In this document: positions 7,798 to 16,216 of the stretch, in pieces
Numbering within the stretch: the first letter of the stretch is position 1
How the letters are laid out: the number at the start of each line of letters is the position of its first letter
Source: OPU3-GD-OMZ sp964515235
GTDB lineage: Bacteria; Pseudomonadota; Gammaproteobacteria; Methylococcales; Methylomonadaceae
Assembly (NCBI GenBank): GCA_964515235.1
Contig: CAZEVO010000006.1
Span: 1 to 64,000, forward strand
DNA: 64,000 bases
Direction: 5' to 3'
The notes under the pieces: model-generated
Told to the model about the DNA's origin: nothing
Database searches by the model: none
What the model saw: the letters and a program-made list of their open reading frames with translations, nothing else
Program-made: the position numbers and the translations under genes

Positions 7798-7983
7798 CTA
7801 GCGGTCGGTCTGAGTTTGTTTAAAACGGTTCTCGAGTGTACTGGTACTTGGGGTATGAGGGTCTTTTTTACCTTTGTATAAATGTGGTTCATGGTAGGTG
7901 ACAGGTTCTTGTTCTGTGCAAGCTAAAAGTCCGAGAGCCATCAGTCCAGAGAGCCACTTTAGATGATGAAGACATTTATTCAT
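7798..7983 (-). CDS. 61-residue lipoprotein in the formate dehydrogenase operon
   Basis: A very small predicted lipoprotein. Residues 1-21 form a signal peptide ending in lipobox LLAC (Cys22, the acylated residue). The +2 residue is Thr, which by the enterobacterial rule would send it to the outer membrane. The mature 40 residues are polar, with HEPHLYKGKKDP near the start, and lack Cys and haem motifs. Its ATG overlaps the end of the iron-sulfur subunit gene by eight bases, so it is probably translationally coupled. Position and coupling suggest an accessory or assembly role in the enzyme, but no function is known to me. Confidence 0.75.
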   Translation of the reverse strand: MNKCLHHLKWLSGLMALGLLACTEQEPVTYHEPHLYKGKKDPHTPSTSTLENRFKQTQTDR

Positions 7984-8590
7984 TTTTATATGCAGTGTTC
8001 CAGCCCCAGGCGTCGGGGGTCTTTGGTGTTTCTTCTTGTGGGTCATTAAATTGACGGCGGGTCACACGCTCTAGAAATAAGTTGGCTACGATATTACCAT
8101 CACCGGCTAATAAGGCTTTGGTCGAGCACATTTCAGCGCATAAGGGGAGTTTTCCTTCAGACAGTCGGTTGCGACCATAGTTATTAAATTCAGCGTCACT
8201 ATGATCGGGTTCAGGGCCGCCTGCACAAAAAGTACATTTATCCATTTTCCCGCGTGCACCAAACTGACCGTCTTGTGGAAATTGCGGAGCACCAAAAGGA
8301 CAAGCATAAAAACAATAGCCACAGCCGATGCAAAGGTCTTTGTCATGTAAGACAACGCCATCTTCAGTGGTGTAAAAGCAATCGACTGGGCAAACGGCGG
8401 CACAGGGCGCGTCAGTACAGTGCATGCAGGCAACAGAAATACTTTTTTCTCCTGGTTGGCCATCATCAATAGTTACAACACGGCGCCGGTTAATGCCCCA
8501 AGGGATTTCGTGTTCATTTTTACAGGCGGTTACACAAGCATTGCATTCAATACAGCGTTCATCGTCACAAAGAAATTTCATTCGAGCCAT
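7976..8590 (-). CDS. Formate dehydrogenase iron-sulfur (beta) subunit
   Basis: A four-cluster ferredoxin subunit carrying electrons from the catalytic subunit to the cytochrome b subunit. Four Cys groups for [4Fe-4S] clusters are visible: CDDERCIECNACVTAC (residues 8-23), CMHCTDAPCAAVCPVDC (near 55-71), CIGCGYCFYACP (near 88-99) and CTFC with CAEMC (near 118-155). At 204 residues it is the short Fdh3B/FdhB type without the C-terminal membrane anchor of E. coli FdnH, so it must attach through its partners. It follows the catalytic gene after 75 bp and overlaps the small lipoprotein gene. Confidence 0.95.
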   Translation of the reverse strand: MARMKFLCDDERCIECNACVTACKNEHEIPWGINRRRVVTIDDGQPGEKSISVACMHCTDAPCAAVCPVDCFYTTEDGVVLHDKDLCIGCGYCFYACPFGAPQFPQDGQFGARGKMDKCTFCAGGPEPDHSDAEFNNYGRNRLSEGKLPLCAEMCSTKALLAGDGNIVANLFLERVTRRQFNDPQEETPKTPDAWGWNTAYKNE

Positions 8591-8665
8591 GTTAGAGCAC
8601 CCTATAAGTTTTTAAGAAAGTATATTGTAGTTTTTGGTTGTTATGAGATGGTTGTGGTATAGGCA

Positions 8666-11560
8666 TTAATGTGATCTTCTTTGGCGTTGCGTGGCTTTTT
8701 TAATGCGACATAGGGAAACTTTGGTTTCCTGCATGGCAGTGACAGAGTCATAGCCATAAGTAAAGACAGTATTACAGGATTCACCCAAAACATAAGGCGC
8801 ACTACCGGAGGGGTATTTTTCTTGTAAATTTTTTCCTTGAAAGTGGCCGCCAAAATGGAAAGGCATGAAAACCAAGCCACGGGGGACACGCTCGGTAATA
8901 AAGGCCTGAACTTTGATGCGGCCCCCTTCAGGGCCTTCAACCCAAATAGCTTCCTGATGTTTAACTCCTGCATTATTTGCATCGGCAGGATTAATTTCGG
9001 CAAACATATCTTGTTGTAGTTCAGCAAGCCAAGGATTAGAACGAGTTTCGTCGCCGCCCCCTTCATATTCGACTAGGCGGCCGCTGGTCATTGTAAGTGG
9101 GTAGTCTTGACTGAAGTCCGTCTTTTGAATAGAGGCATAGCGTGTTGGTAAGCGGTAAAATGACTTACGATCATCGTATGTTGGAAAACGTTCAACCATA
9201 TCGCGGCGGTTGGTATAAAGAGGTTCTCGATGAATGGGTATGGGATCTGGAAATTGCCATACAATGCAGCGGGCTTTAGCATTCCCAAAGGGAGCGCAGC
9301 CGTGTTTGATGGCAACTCGCTGAATGCCGCCGGAAAGATCGGTTTTCCAATTCTTACCTTCAGCACTTTGTTGTTCAGTAGCATTTAATTCATGCCACCA
9401 GCCCAGTTCTTTTAGCAGTTGGTCATCAAATTCAGGGTAGCCATTTTTGATGCCTGAGTTCTTAGAGAAAGATTGATTTGCAAGTAAACTGATACCGTCA
9501 CGTTCGATACCGAATCGGGCTCTGAAGGTGAGACCACCTTCAGCAACTGATTTGCTGGTATCGTATAAGAGAGGCGTGCCCGGGTGTTTCATTGCAGCCG
9601 TTCCCCAACAAGGCCAAGGCAATCCGAAATACTCATTGTCACAGTCACCACCTTGGGCAAGCAGCGAGGTCGTGTTAAAGGTATGCCAGTTCTTTTGGTG
9701 TAATTTTAATCGTTCAGGGGTTTGTCCAGTATAACCAATGGTCCATGCTCCTTTATTGAATTCCCGCGTGATATCTTCAATGTATGGTTGATGGTTGTTA
9801 ACTTTTATATTTTTGAACATCGGCTCAGAAAAATTAAATTTCTGTGCAAACCGAAATAAAATTTCATGGTCAGGCTTTGATTCAAAGAGGGGCTTAATTA
9901 CTTGGTCGCGCCATTGGATTGAGCGGTTGGAGGAGGTCACTGAACCATAGGTTTCAAATTGAGTGCAGGCGGGCAGGAGGTATGTATTGTCTGGTCGGTC
10001 ATGAAGAATGGCTGAGACGGTGGGATATGGGTCGACAACGACTAATAAATCCAGCTTTTCCATCGCGGCTTTCATTTCGGGGCTGCGTGTCTGGCTGTTG
10101 GGTGCGTGACCCCAAAAAACCATCGCTCGGATATTATCATTTTGTGCCATGAGCGTTTTATCTTCAAGGACACCGTCTATCCATCTGGATACAGGAATAC
10201 CGCTCGTGTTCATTGTCCTTTTCTTAACACCAGTGCCATCGTCATAAAGGGTTGGGTCAAAACGGTTAGATAACCAGTCATAATCAATATCCCAGACTTT
10301 AGCCCAGTGCTGCCAGGCACCTTCGCTCAGGCCATAGTAGCCGGGAAGTGTATGTGTATTGGGGCCTAGGTCTGTGGCGCCTTGGACATTATCATGACCT
10401 CGAAATATATTAGTGCCACCACCGGCAACGCCCATATTACCTAGCGCCAGTTGGAAAATACAGTAGGCACGGGTGTTGTTGTTGCCGTTTGTGTGTTGTG
10501 TTCCACCCATACACCAGATAAAGGTGCCTGGCTTGTTGTGTGCCATTGTTTTAGCTGCGAGATAGAGTTCTTCTTCACTGGCACCGGTGACTTCTTGTGT
10601 TTGTTGGGGGTTCCATTGGGCGACTTCTTTACGAATTTCATCCATTCCATATACGCGTTGTTCAATAAAGGACTGGTCTTCCCATTTGTTTTCAAAGATA
10701 TGCCAGAGAATGCCCCAAATAAGTGGGACATCGGTGCCCGGACGTAACTTAATATGTTGGTTGGCATGAGCAGCTGTGCGGGTAAACCGTGGGTCAATAA
10801 CAATGAGTGGAGCACCTCGTTCTTTAGCTCTGAAGATATGCTGCATCGAGATAGGGTGTGCTTCGGCTGGGTTGCCGCCTATAATTAAAATAGCTTTTGC
10901 ATTATGAATGTCATTAAATGAATTAGTCATAGCGCCATAGCCCCAAGTGTTCGCAACGCCGGCAACTGTTGTCGAATGACAAATCCGAGCTTGGTGGTCA
11001 ATATTGTTGGAGCCCCAGAATGCTGCAAATTTTCTAAAAAGGTAGGCCTGTTCGTTATTATGCTTGGAAGACCCCAGCCAGTAAGTAGAGTCAGGTCCTG
11101 ACTGGTCTCGTATAGATAGAATTTGGTCGCCTATTTCTTCAATAGCAGTTTCCCATGAGATTCTAAGCCATTCACCGTTAACTTTTTTCATTGGATATTT
11201 AAGGCGGCGGTCACCATGGCCATGTTCTCTGACTGAGGCGCCTTTAGCACAGTGGGCCCCTAAGTTAAAGGGATGGTCAAAGGCGGGTTCCTGACCAACC
11301 CAGATACCATTTTGTACTTCAGCTATCACGCCACAACCGACTGAGCAATGAGTGCAAACACTGCGTATTTTTTTTATTTTACTACGCTGTGTGGTGACTG
11401 TTTTTGATGTGGCTTGTGCGGTTTCCATCAGCGTTAGAGGAAATGCACTGGCTATAACTGCACCGCCAGCCGTTAGGCCGGAGTGTTTTAGGAAAGTGCG
11501 CCGGTTGATGAGGGGGCTGGGAGATGTTGGCGCTTTAGAGGAGCGTTTTATAAGTTTCAT
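8666..11560 (-). CDS. Formate dehydrogenase catalytic (alpha) subunit, Cys type
   Basis: A molybdopterin (Mo or W) oxidoreductase oxidising formate to CO2 on the periplasmic side. The twin-arginine motif RRTFLKHSG is at residues 20-28, with a cleavable signal to about residue 50. A [4Fe-4S] cluster is bound by Cys69, Cys72, Cys76 and Cys104. The metal ligand is Cys194 in the motif ARICHSTTVAG, where many homologues have selenocysteine. At 964 residues it is full length, ending in the molybdopterin dinucleotide-binding domain (TMTSGRLVEYEGGG near 850). It follows the small Tat protein in the operon. Selenium independence follows from the codon; metal identity cannot be read. Confidence 0.95.
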   Translation of the reverse strand: MKLIKRSSKAPTSPSPLINRRTFLKHSGLTAGGAVIASAFPLTLMETAQATSKTVTTQRSKIKKIRSVCTHCSVGCGVIAEVQNGIWVGQEPAFDHPFNLGAHCAKGASVREHGHGDRRLKYPMKKVNGEWLRISWETAIEEIGDQILSIRDQSGPDSTYWLGSSKHNNEQAYLFRKFAAFWGSNNIDHQARICHSTTVAGVANTWGYGAMTNSFNDIHNAKAILIIGGNPAEAHPISMQHIFRAKERGAPLIVIDPRFTRTAAHANQHIKLRPGTDVPLIWGILWHIFENKWEDQSFIEQRVYGMDEIRKEVAQWNPQQTQEVTGASEEELYLAAKTMAHNKPGTFIWCMGGTQHTNGNNNTRAYCIFQLALGNMGVAGGGTNIFRGHDNVQGATDLGPNTHTLPGYYGLSEGAWQHWAKVWDIDYDWLSNRFDPTLYDDGTGVKKRTMNTSGIPVSRWIDGVLEDKTLMAQNDNIRAMVFWGHAPNSQTRSPEMKAAMEKLDLLVVVDPYPTVSAILHDRPDNTYLLPACTQFETYGSVTSSNRSIQWRDQVIKPLFESKPDHEILFRFAQKFNFSEPMFKNIKVNNHQPYIEDITREFNKGAWTIGYTGQTPERLKLHQKNWHTFNTTSLLAQGGDCDNEYFGLPWPCWGTAAMKHPGTPLLYDTSKSVAEGGLTFRARFGIERDGISLLANQSFSKNSGIKNGYPEFDDQLLKELGWWHELNATEQQSAEGKNWKTDLSGGIQRVAIKHGCAPFGNAKARCIVWQFPDPIPIHREPLYTNRRDMVERFPTYDDRKSFYRLPTRYASIQKTDFSQDYPLTMTSGRLVEYEGGGDETRSNPWLAELQQDMFAEINPADANNAGVKHQEAIWVEGPEGGRIKVQAFITERVPRGLVFMPFHFGGHFQGKNLQEKYPSGSAPYVLGESCNTVFTYGYDSVTAMQETKVSLCRIKKATQRQRRSH

Positions 11561-11589
11561 AACGTCAGCAATAATAGCTCAAAAAATTA

Positions 11590-11796
11590 CTAGAATCTGG
11601 CTTTCTGGTAATAGGTTTTAATATGCTCTGTTTCATGGTAGCCCTGAGTTTCGGGCGTGGGCGTGTTCTCATTAGGGCAGTGAGGTTTTTTTTCGGCTAA
11701 TGCGCGATGGGACCCCAGGGCTAATAGCCCCGCGCTTAGGCAGGTCACTGTTTTCTTAAGAAAAACCCTTCTGCTTGAGCGGTTTTTGTTAGTCAT
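11590..11796 (-). CDS. Formate-dehydrogenase-region Tat-signal small protein
   Basis: A 68-residue protein matching the small Tat-targeted proteins that precede fdh catalytic genes (TIGR02811 type, recalled from the family description). The twin arginines are residues 9-10 in RRVFLKK, then a hydrophobic stretch TCLSAGLLALG and ALA as a likely cleavage site. The mature part is about 34 residues and ends GYHETEHIKTYYQKARF, the conserved tail of the family. It is first in the fdh operon and 28 bp after djlA. Its role is not established; an export or maturation helper for the Tat-exported catalytic subunit is the usual suggestion. Confidence 0.88.
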   Translation of the reverse strand: MTNKNRSSRRVFLKKTVTCLSAGLLALGSHRALAEKKPHCPNENTPTPETQGYHETEHIKTYYQKARF

Positions 11797-11824
11797 AATT
11801 CAGAATTTTTGGTAGTTAAAGGCA

Positions 11825-12631
11825 TTATTTTTTTCGGCTTTCACGGATCAGTTCGTAGGCTTTTGCTATTTTTTGAGTTTTCTTTTTGGCGACGATCATC
11901 ATTTCATCAGGGAGGCCTTTGGCAACTAATTTGTCCGGATGATTCTGGCTCATTAAGCGGCGATAGGCTTTTTTGACTTCAGACTCGCTGGCATTTTCGT
12001 TAATGCCGAGAACAGAATAAGCATCGGCAAGGTTATTTTTTGAATGCCCCGAAGATGATTGTCCTTGATAGTGAAAACGTTGTTGTGCCTGCGCTTGCAT
12101 TTTGATGTGCTGAAACTCAAGCCGTGAAATTTTTAATATTTGGCAGATTTTCAATAAGACATTTTCTTCTTCGGGATCCAGTGTGCCATCGGCAAAGGCT
12201 GCTTGGACCTGAATATCGAGGAACATTCGAATAAGATTATTGCGCCGTGAGCATTCTTTGCGAAATTGGGTGAGTGCTTCGTCGAGTGGGAAGTCAGGTG
12301 ATTTCCCTTGCTCAAAAAGTTTTATCGCGGCTTCTCTGAGTTCACCTGAGAGCATCATGTCATCCATAACGCGGCGTGCTAATTTTATTTCTGAGGGCGA
12401 AACAGTGCCATCAGCTTTGGCAATATGCCCCATGACCGAGAAAGTAGCAGTAAAAAAAGCCATTTGAACTCGGTGTTGATCGCCTCGGTTAAAACCCTGA
12501 TTATGGTCGTTTTCTAGTTCGCCCATGCCCATGTCTAATTGATGCCCTAAAGAAGCACCCAAGATAGCCCCGAGGGGACCACCCATCATAAACCCAAAAG
12601 TACCACCTAAAAATTTACCAAACCAACTCAT
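11825..12631 (-). CDS. djlA: DnaK co-chaperone DjlA
   Basis: A membrane-anchored J-domain protein that stimulates DnaK and affects envelope stress signalling. The N-terminus (residues 1-30) is a glycine-rich membrane segment, MSWFGKFLGG onward, characteristic of DjlA. A TerB-like all-helical domain spans about 55-180 with paired acidic motifs (DGTVSPSE, DGTLDPEE). The J-domain occupies about 205-268 with HPD in SQNHPDKL. The 268-residue length is normal. Only 28 bp separate it from the fdh operon, so read-through from djlA into fdh is possible, or a promoter lies inside its 3' end. Confidence 0.96.
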   Translation of the reverse strand: MSWFGKFLGGTFGFMMGGPLGAILGASLGHQLDMGMGELENDHNQGFNRGDQHRVQMAFFTATFSVMGHIAKADGTVSPSEIKLARRVMDDMMLSGELREAAIKLFEQGKSPDFPLDEALTQFRKECSRRNNLIRMFLDIQVQAAFADGTLDPEEENVLLKICQILKISRLEFQHIKMQAQAQQRFHYQGQSSSGHSKNNLADAYSVLGINENASESEVKKAYRRLMSQNHPDKLVAKGLPDEMMIVAKKKTQKIAKAYELIRESRKK

Positions 12632-12656
12632 TGTTTCATATTTTAATTAGTAAAAT

Positions 12657-12696
12657 GTTAAACTTACTCCTTTATCGTCTTTTAATAAAGTTTAAC
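12657..12696. repeat. 9-bp inverted repeat between djlA and purC
   Basis: GTTAAACTT (12657-12665) is repeated inverted as AAGTTTAAC (12688-12696) with 22 bp between, in the 75-bp divergent gap. Arm centres are about three helical turns apart, compatible with a dimeric regulator bound at both promoters. PurR-like sequence is not evident. Confidence 0.4.
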
Positions 12697-12706
12697 AGCA
12701 ATATTT

Positions 12707-13606
12707 ATGTCATCACCAGACGCATTATTTGAATCTTCTATTACGAGTTTAACACTGCGCGCGCGAGGTAAGGTGCGTGATATTTATGATATTGACGATC
12801 AACACATGCTTATTGTGACAACGGATCGAATTTCAGCATTTGATGTGATTTTACCTGATCCGATTCCTGGGAAGGGGCGGGTACTGACGCAGGTTTCTAA
12901 CTTCTGGTTTAATAAGACGCAATCGTTAGTGCCTAACCATTTAGTTGATATCCCATTGCAAGATGTGCTTCCGGACGTGCGTGAGCGTGAAGAGGTTGAG
13001 GGGCGGGCTATTGTGGTAAAAAAACTAACACCGTTACCGGTCGAGGCTATCGTAAGAGGTTATTTGATTGGCTCCGGTTGGAAAGATTATCAAAAAACAG
13101 GTGCCGTTTGCGGCGTTCAATTGCCGGCTGGTTTACAACAAGGACAGCAATTACCTAAGGCGATTTTTACCCCTTCCACTAAAGCAGCGATTGGTGGCCA
13201 TGATGAAAATATCCCATTTTCTGAAACAGTAGCCTTATTGGGTGGGTCTTTAGCTCAGCAGGTTAAAGATGTTAGTTTAAGACTTTATAGAGAGGCGGCG
13301 GATTTTGCATTAGAACGCGGTATTATTATTGCGGATACCAAGTTTGAGTTCGGTCTAGATGCTGCGCAATCGCTTTTTCTTATTGATGAAGCACTGACGC
13401 CTGATTCATCACGGTTTTGGCCAGCTGATCAATATCAAGTAGGCATGAGCCCACCAAGCTTTGATAAACAATATATTCGTGACTATTTAGAAACACTTGA
13501 TTGGAATAAGACAACACCTGGACCTTCTTTGCCAGAGACTATTGCGCATAAGAGCAGTGAAAAATATCAAGAAGCAAAGGTTAGATTAACTGGATTAAGT
13601 GATTAA
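12707..13606 (+). CDS. purC: SAICAR synthase
   Basis: Phosphoribosylaminoimidazole-succinocarboxamide synthase joins aspartate to CAIR using ATP in de novo purine synthesis. GKVRDIYDIDDQHMLIVTTDRISAFDVIL (residues 20-48) holds the nucleotide loop and the family signature; EAIVRGYLIGSGW and IADTKFEFG are the other conserved blocks. The 299-residue length with this C-terminus is the longer fungal-like class rather than the 237-residue E. coli class. The leader has no strong ribosome site. It lies divergent from djlA and 47 bp before the coaBC start. Confidence 0.97.
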   Translation: MSSPDALFESSITSLTLRARGKVRDIYDIDDQHMLIVTTDRISAFDVILPDPIPGKGRVLTQVSNFWFNKTQSLVPNHLVDIPLQDVLPDVREREEVEGRAIVVKKLTPLPVEAIVRGYLIGSGWKDYQKTGAVCGVQLPAGLQQGQQLPKAIFTPSTKAAIGGHDENIPFSETVALLGGSLAQQVKDVSLRLYREAADFALERGIIIADTKFEFGLDAAQSLFLIDEALTPDSSRFWPADQYQVGMSPPSFDKQYIRDYLETLDWNKTTPGPSLPETIAHKSSEKYQEAKVRLTGLSD

Positions 13607-13653
13607 TGACGGTCGTTTAGTGATGATAGCTAAGGTAATGAAAGGAGCTGGGT

Positions 13654-14838
13654 ATTACTAAACGAATTTTATTAGGGGTTTGTGGCGGTATAGCTGCTTA
13701 CAAGTCGGCAGAATTAGTTCGGTTACTCCGTAAGCGGAATATTGATGTTAGAGTCGTTATGACTCAGTCAGCGATGGAGTTTGTGACTGCGTTAACATTT
13801 CAAGCACTCTCTGGTCATTCAGTTCATTCGAAATTACTCGATAGCGAAGAAGAAAATGCTATGGGTCATATTAACCTAGCTCGCTGGGCGGATGAAATAG
13901 TCGTTGCGCCCGCTTCAGCTAATAGCATTGCTAAGTTTGCCCATGGTATTGCCGATGACTTATTGAGTACTGTTATCTTAGCAACGCAGTGCAAGGTTAC
14001 ATTAGCTCCGAGTATGAATCAGGCTATGTGGCTTAATCCGGTTGTTCAGGATAACATTGCTTTATTGAAGGCGCGAGGAATCACTGTTTTAAGTCCTGAT
14101 CATGGTAGTCAGGCCTGTGGTGAGAGCGGTCCGGGTCGTATGGTTGAGCCGATAATTATTTGTCAGAAAATACAACCAACTGTAGACGGTGCGTTAAGCG
14201 GTCTTTCTGTATTGATTAGTGCGGGACCAACTCGAGAACCCATTGATCCAGTTCGATATATTACTAACCGTAGTTCAGGAAAAATGGGCTATGCGCTGGC
14301 AGAAGCTGCACAGTGTGCTGGTGCTGAGGTGACGTTAATCAGTGGGCCGGTTGCATTGGTACCACCGGCGGGTGTCAAACTGTTGCCGGTGGAAACAGCA
14401 CAACAAATGTATGAAAAGGTTATGGATCGTTCGGCTAACGCGAATATCTATATTGGATCTGCTGCGGTTGCAGATTATAGTCCGGTGGCGAAAGAAAACA
14501 AGATAAAAAAGACCGATGCGAATAAAACCTTAACCTTAATAAAAACACGCGATATTTTAACTGCGGTGGCCGAGGCGCATGAGAGCTTATTTACGGTTGG
14601 CTTTGCTGCTGAAACAGAACATCTTGAAAGGTATGCAAAAGCTAAATTAGTCTGTAAGAAGCTTGATATGGTTGCTGCAAATTGGGTTGGGCGTGCAGAT
14701 GGAGGCTTTGATAAAGAAAACAATGCCGTAACGGTTTTTTGGACAGATGGGGAGCAAGATTTCCCGATGATGCCTAAGCGGAATTTAGCAAAACAATTAA
14801 TACAATTAATAGCGCAACATTACCATGAAAAAAATTAA
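13654..14838 (+). CDS. coaBC: CoaBC bifunctional CoA enzyme, probable AUU start
   Basis: Phosphopantothenoylcysteine synthetase/decarboxylase makes 4'-phosphopantetheine for coenzyme A. The first in-frame ATG (13759) would delete the Rossmann start LLGVCGGIAAYK, which is encoded upstream. The only in-frame triplets after the upstream TGA (13639-13641) are AAG GAG CTG GGT ATT. AAGGAG (13642-13647) is a perfect Shine-Dalgarno six bases before ATT at 13654. The start is therefore probably AUU, giving 394 residues. Decarboxylase residues His72, Asn122 and Cys155 (ACGESGPGRM) each fall three positions before E. coli His75, Asn125 and Cys158, supporting this start. The synthetase half follows (SAGPTREPIDPVRYITNRSSGKMG). 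It overlaps dut by 14 bases. Confidence 0.93.
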   Translation: MTKRILLGVCGGIAAYKSAELVRLLRKRNIDVRVVMTQSAMEFVTALTFQALSGHSVHSKLLDSEEENAMGHINLARWADEIVVAPASANSIAKFAHGIADDLLSTVILATQCKVTLAPSMNQAMWLNPVVQDNIALLKARGITVLSPDHGSQACGESGPGRMVEPIIICQKIQPTVDGALSGLSVLISAGPTREPIDPVRYITNRSSGKMGYALAEAAQCAGAEVTLISGPVALVPPAGVKLLPVETAQQMYEKVMDRSANANIYIGSAAVADYSPVAKENKIKKTDANKTLTLIKTRDILTAVAEAHESLFTVGFAAETEHLERYAKAKLVCKKLDMVAANWVGRADGGFDKENNAVTVFWTDGEQDFPMMPKRNLAKQLIQLIAQHYHEKN

Positions 14839-15280
14839 ATTTAAGGTTCTCGATAATCGTCTAGGCGCTGAGATTCCTATGCCTGAATATGCAACCGATG
14901 GTGCTGCGGGTTTAGATCTGCGGGCTTGTCTTGATGCTTCGATATTATTGAAGCCCGGCGAAACTGAACTAATACCAACCGGCCTTGCTATTCATATTGA
15001 TGACCCCAGTTTGGCCGCTGTTTTATTGCCGCGTTCAGGTTTAGGGCATAAGCACGGTATTGTATTAGGTAACTTGGTGGGTTTAATTGACTCTGATTAT
15101 CAGGGGCAAGTCTTTGTCTCTTGTTGGAACCGAGGCAAAAACGATTTTACCATTGAGGTAGGCGAGAGAATTGCACAAATGGTTTTTGTGCCAGTGATTC
15201 AGGCTCAATGGGTTCAAGTTGAAGATTTTGATTTAAGTGACCGTGCAGAGGGTGGCTTTGGTCATACTGGTCGGCAATAA
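14825..15280 (+). CDS. dut: dUTP diphosphatase
   Basis: The trimeric dUTPase hydrolyses dUTP to dUMP, keeping uracil out of DNA and feeding dTMP synthesis. The five family motifs are in order: DGAAGLDLRA (about 25-34), LPRSGLGHKHGI (about 70-81), GLIDSDYQGQ (about 87-96), RIAQMVFVP (about 119-127) and the C-terminal lid RAEGGFGHTGR (about 140-150). It has 151 residues, as in E. coli. It overlaps coaBC by 14 bases, the classic dfp-dut order, implying coupled translation. Confidence 0.98.
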   Translation: MKKIKFKVLDNRLGAEIPMPEYATDGAAGLDLRACLDASILLKPGETELIPTGLAIHIDDPSLAAVLLPRSGLGHKHGIVLGNLVGLIDSDYQGQVFVSCWNRGKNDFTIEVGERIAQMVFVPVIQAQWVQVEDFDLSDRAEGGFGHTGRQ

Positions 15281-15316
15281 CTAACAATCATTTTTTAAAT
15301 AACATTGGGAAACGCA

Positions 15317-16189
15317 GTGGCAAGTCAAATTACGCATACCTTAGTTGAAGCATTACCTTACATTCAGAAGTTTTCAGGGAAAACGGTTGTCATAAAATTT
15401 GGTGGCAATGCAATGGTGGATAGGGACCTGAAAAATTGTTTTGCCAAGGATATTGTTTTGATGAAATTGGTTGGCATTAACCCCGTTGTCATTCATGGAG
15501 GAGGTCCCCAGATTGGCGGGTTATTAGAAAAATTGGGTAAAACAACACAATTTGTCGATGGGTTGCGGGTAACCGATAGTGAAACAATGGATGTTGTGGA
15601 AATGGTTTTAGGTGGATTAGTTAATAAGGATATTGTAAACCTGATTAACCAGAATGGGGGTCGTGCTGTTGGCTTAACGGGGAAAGACGGAGACTTTATC
15701 CGGGCTAAAAAGATTGAGGTTAAGAAGTCTTCGCCAGAAACGAATGTGCCAGAAATTATTGATTTGGGGCATGTTGGTGATGTTGAAAGTATTGATCCGG
15801 CTGTTGTTAATATGTTGGCTGGGAGTGATTTTATTCCTGTAATTGCCCCGATAGGTGTTGGTTATGATGGGCATTCATACAATATTAATGCTGACTTTGT
15901 AGCTGGAAAGGTGGCTGAAGTTTTGGGTGCGGAAAAGTTAATTCTATTGACAAATACGGCAGGTATTTTGGATGCTGAACAAAATCTTATGACCGGTTTA
16001 TCAGTGACGGATATTGATAATTTGATTGAAGTAGGGACTATCCACGGCGGTATGATCCCTAAGGTTAGGTGTGCCACTGATGCGATTAAAGGAGGCGTTT
16101 CACGCGTTCATATAGTTGATGGCCGTGTAGAGCACTCAGTGCTTCTTGAATTATTCACAGATAAGGGTGTAGGCACCTTGCTGCTTTAA
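15317..16189 (+). CDS. argB: Acetylglutamate kinase
   Basis: Phosphorylates N-acetyl-glutamate in arginine synthesis. I choose GTG at 15317 because GGGA lies six bases upstream; an in-frame TTG at 15305 has no ribosome site. KFGGNAMVD (residues 27-35) and VIHGGGPQIG are the kinase nucleotide and substrate loops. The 290-residue form has the N-terminal helix (VEALPYIQKF) found in hexameric, arginine-inhibited enzymes and absent from the 258-residue E. coli enzyme, so feedback inhibition by arginine is likely. It is 36 bp after dut and probably in the same unit. Confidence 0.96.
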   Translation: MASQITHTLVEALPYIQKFSGKTVVIKFGGNAMVDRDLKNCFAKDIVLMKLVGINPVVIHGGGPQIGGLLEKLGKTTQFVDGLRVTDSETMDVVEMVLGGLVNKDIVNLINQNGGRAVGLTGKDGDFIRAKKIEVKKSSPETNVPEIIDLGHVGDVESIDPAVVNMLAGSDFIPVIAPIGVGYDGHSYNINADFVAGKVAEVLGAEKLILLTNTAGILDAEQNLMTGLSVTDIDNLIEVGTIHGGMIPKVRCATDAIKGGVSRVHIVDGRVEHSVLLELFTDKGVGTLLL

Positions 16190-16216
16190 AAAATTCAGGC
16201 CAACTGGCGCATCGTC

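Noticed and set aside
8107..8469. A 120-codon minus-strand frame inside the fdh iron-sulfur gene
   Set aside because: A shifted-frame shadow of a gene with perfect ferredoxin motifs; no ribosome site or recognisable protein.
8641..9066. A 141-codon frame overlapping the 3' end of the fdh alpha gene
   Set aside because: Same strand, shifted frame, inside conserved coding sequence; it reads like out-of-frame translation.
10441..10815. A 124-codon frame within the fdh alpha gene
   Set aside because: A shadow of conserved molybdopterin-enzyme coding sequence.
10970..10985. Selenocysteine in the formate dehydrogenase alpha subunit
   Set aside because: The residue at the metal-ligand position is an ordinary Cys codon and the frame has no internal TGA.
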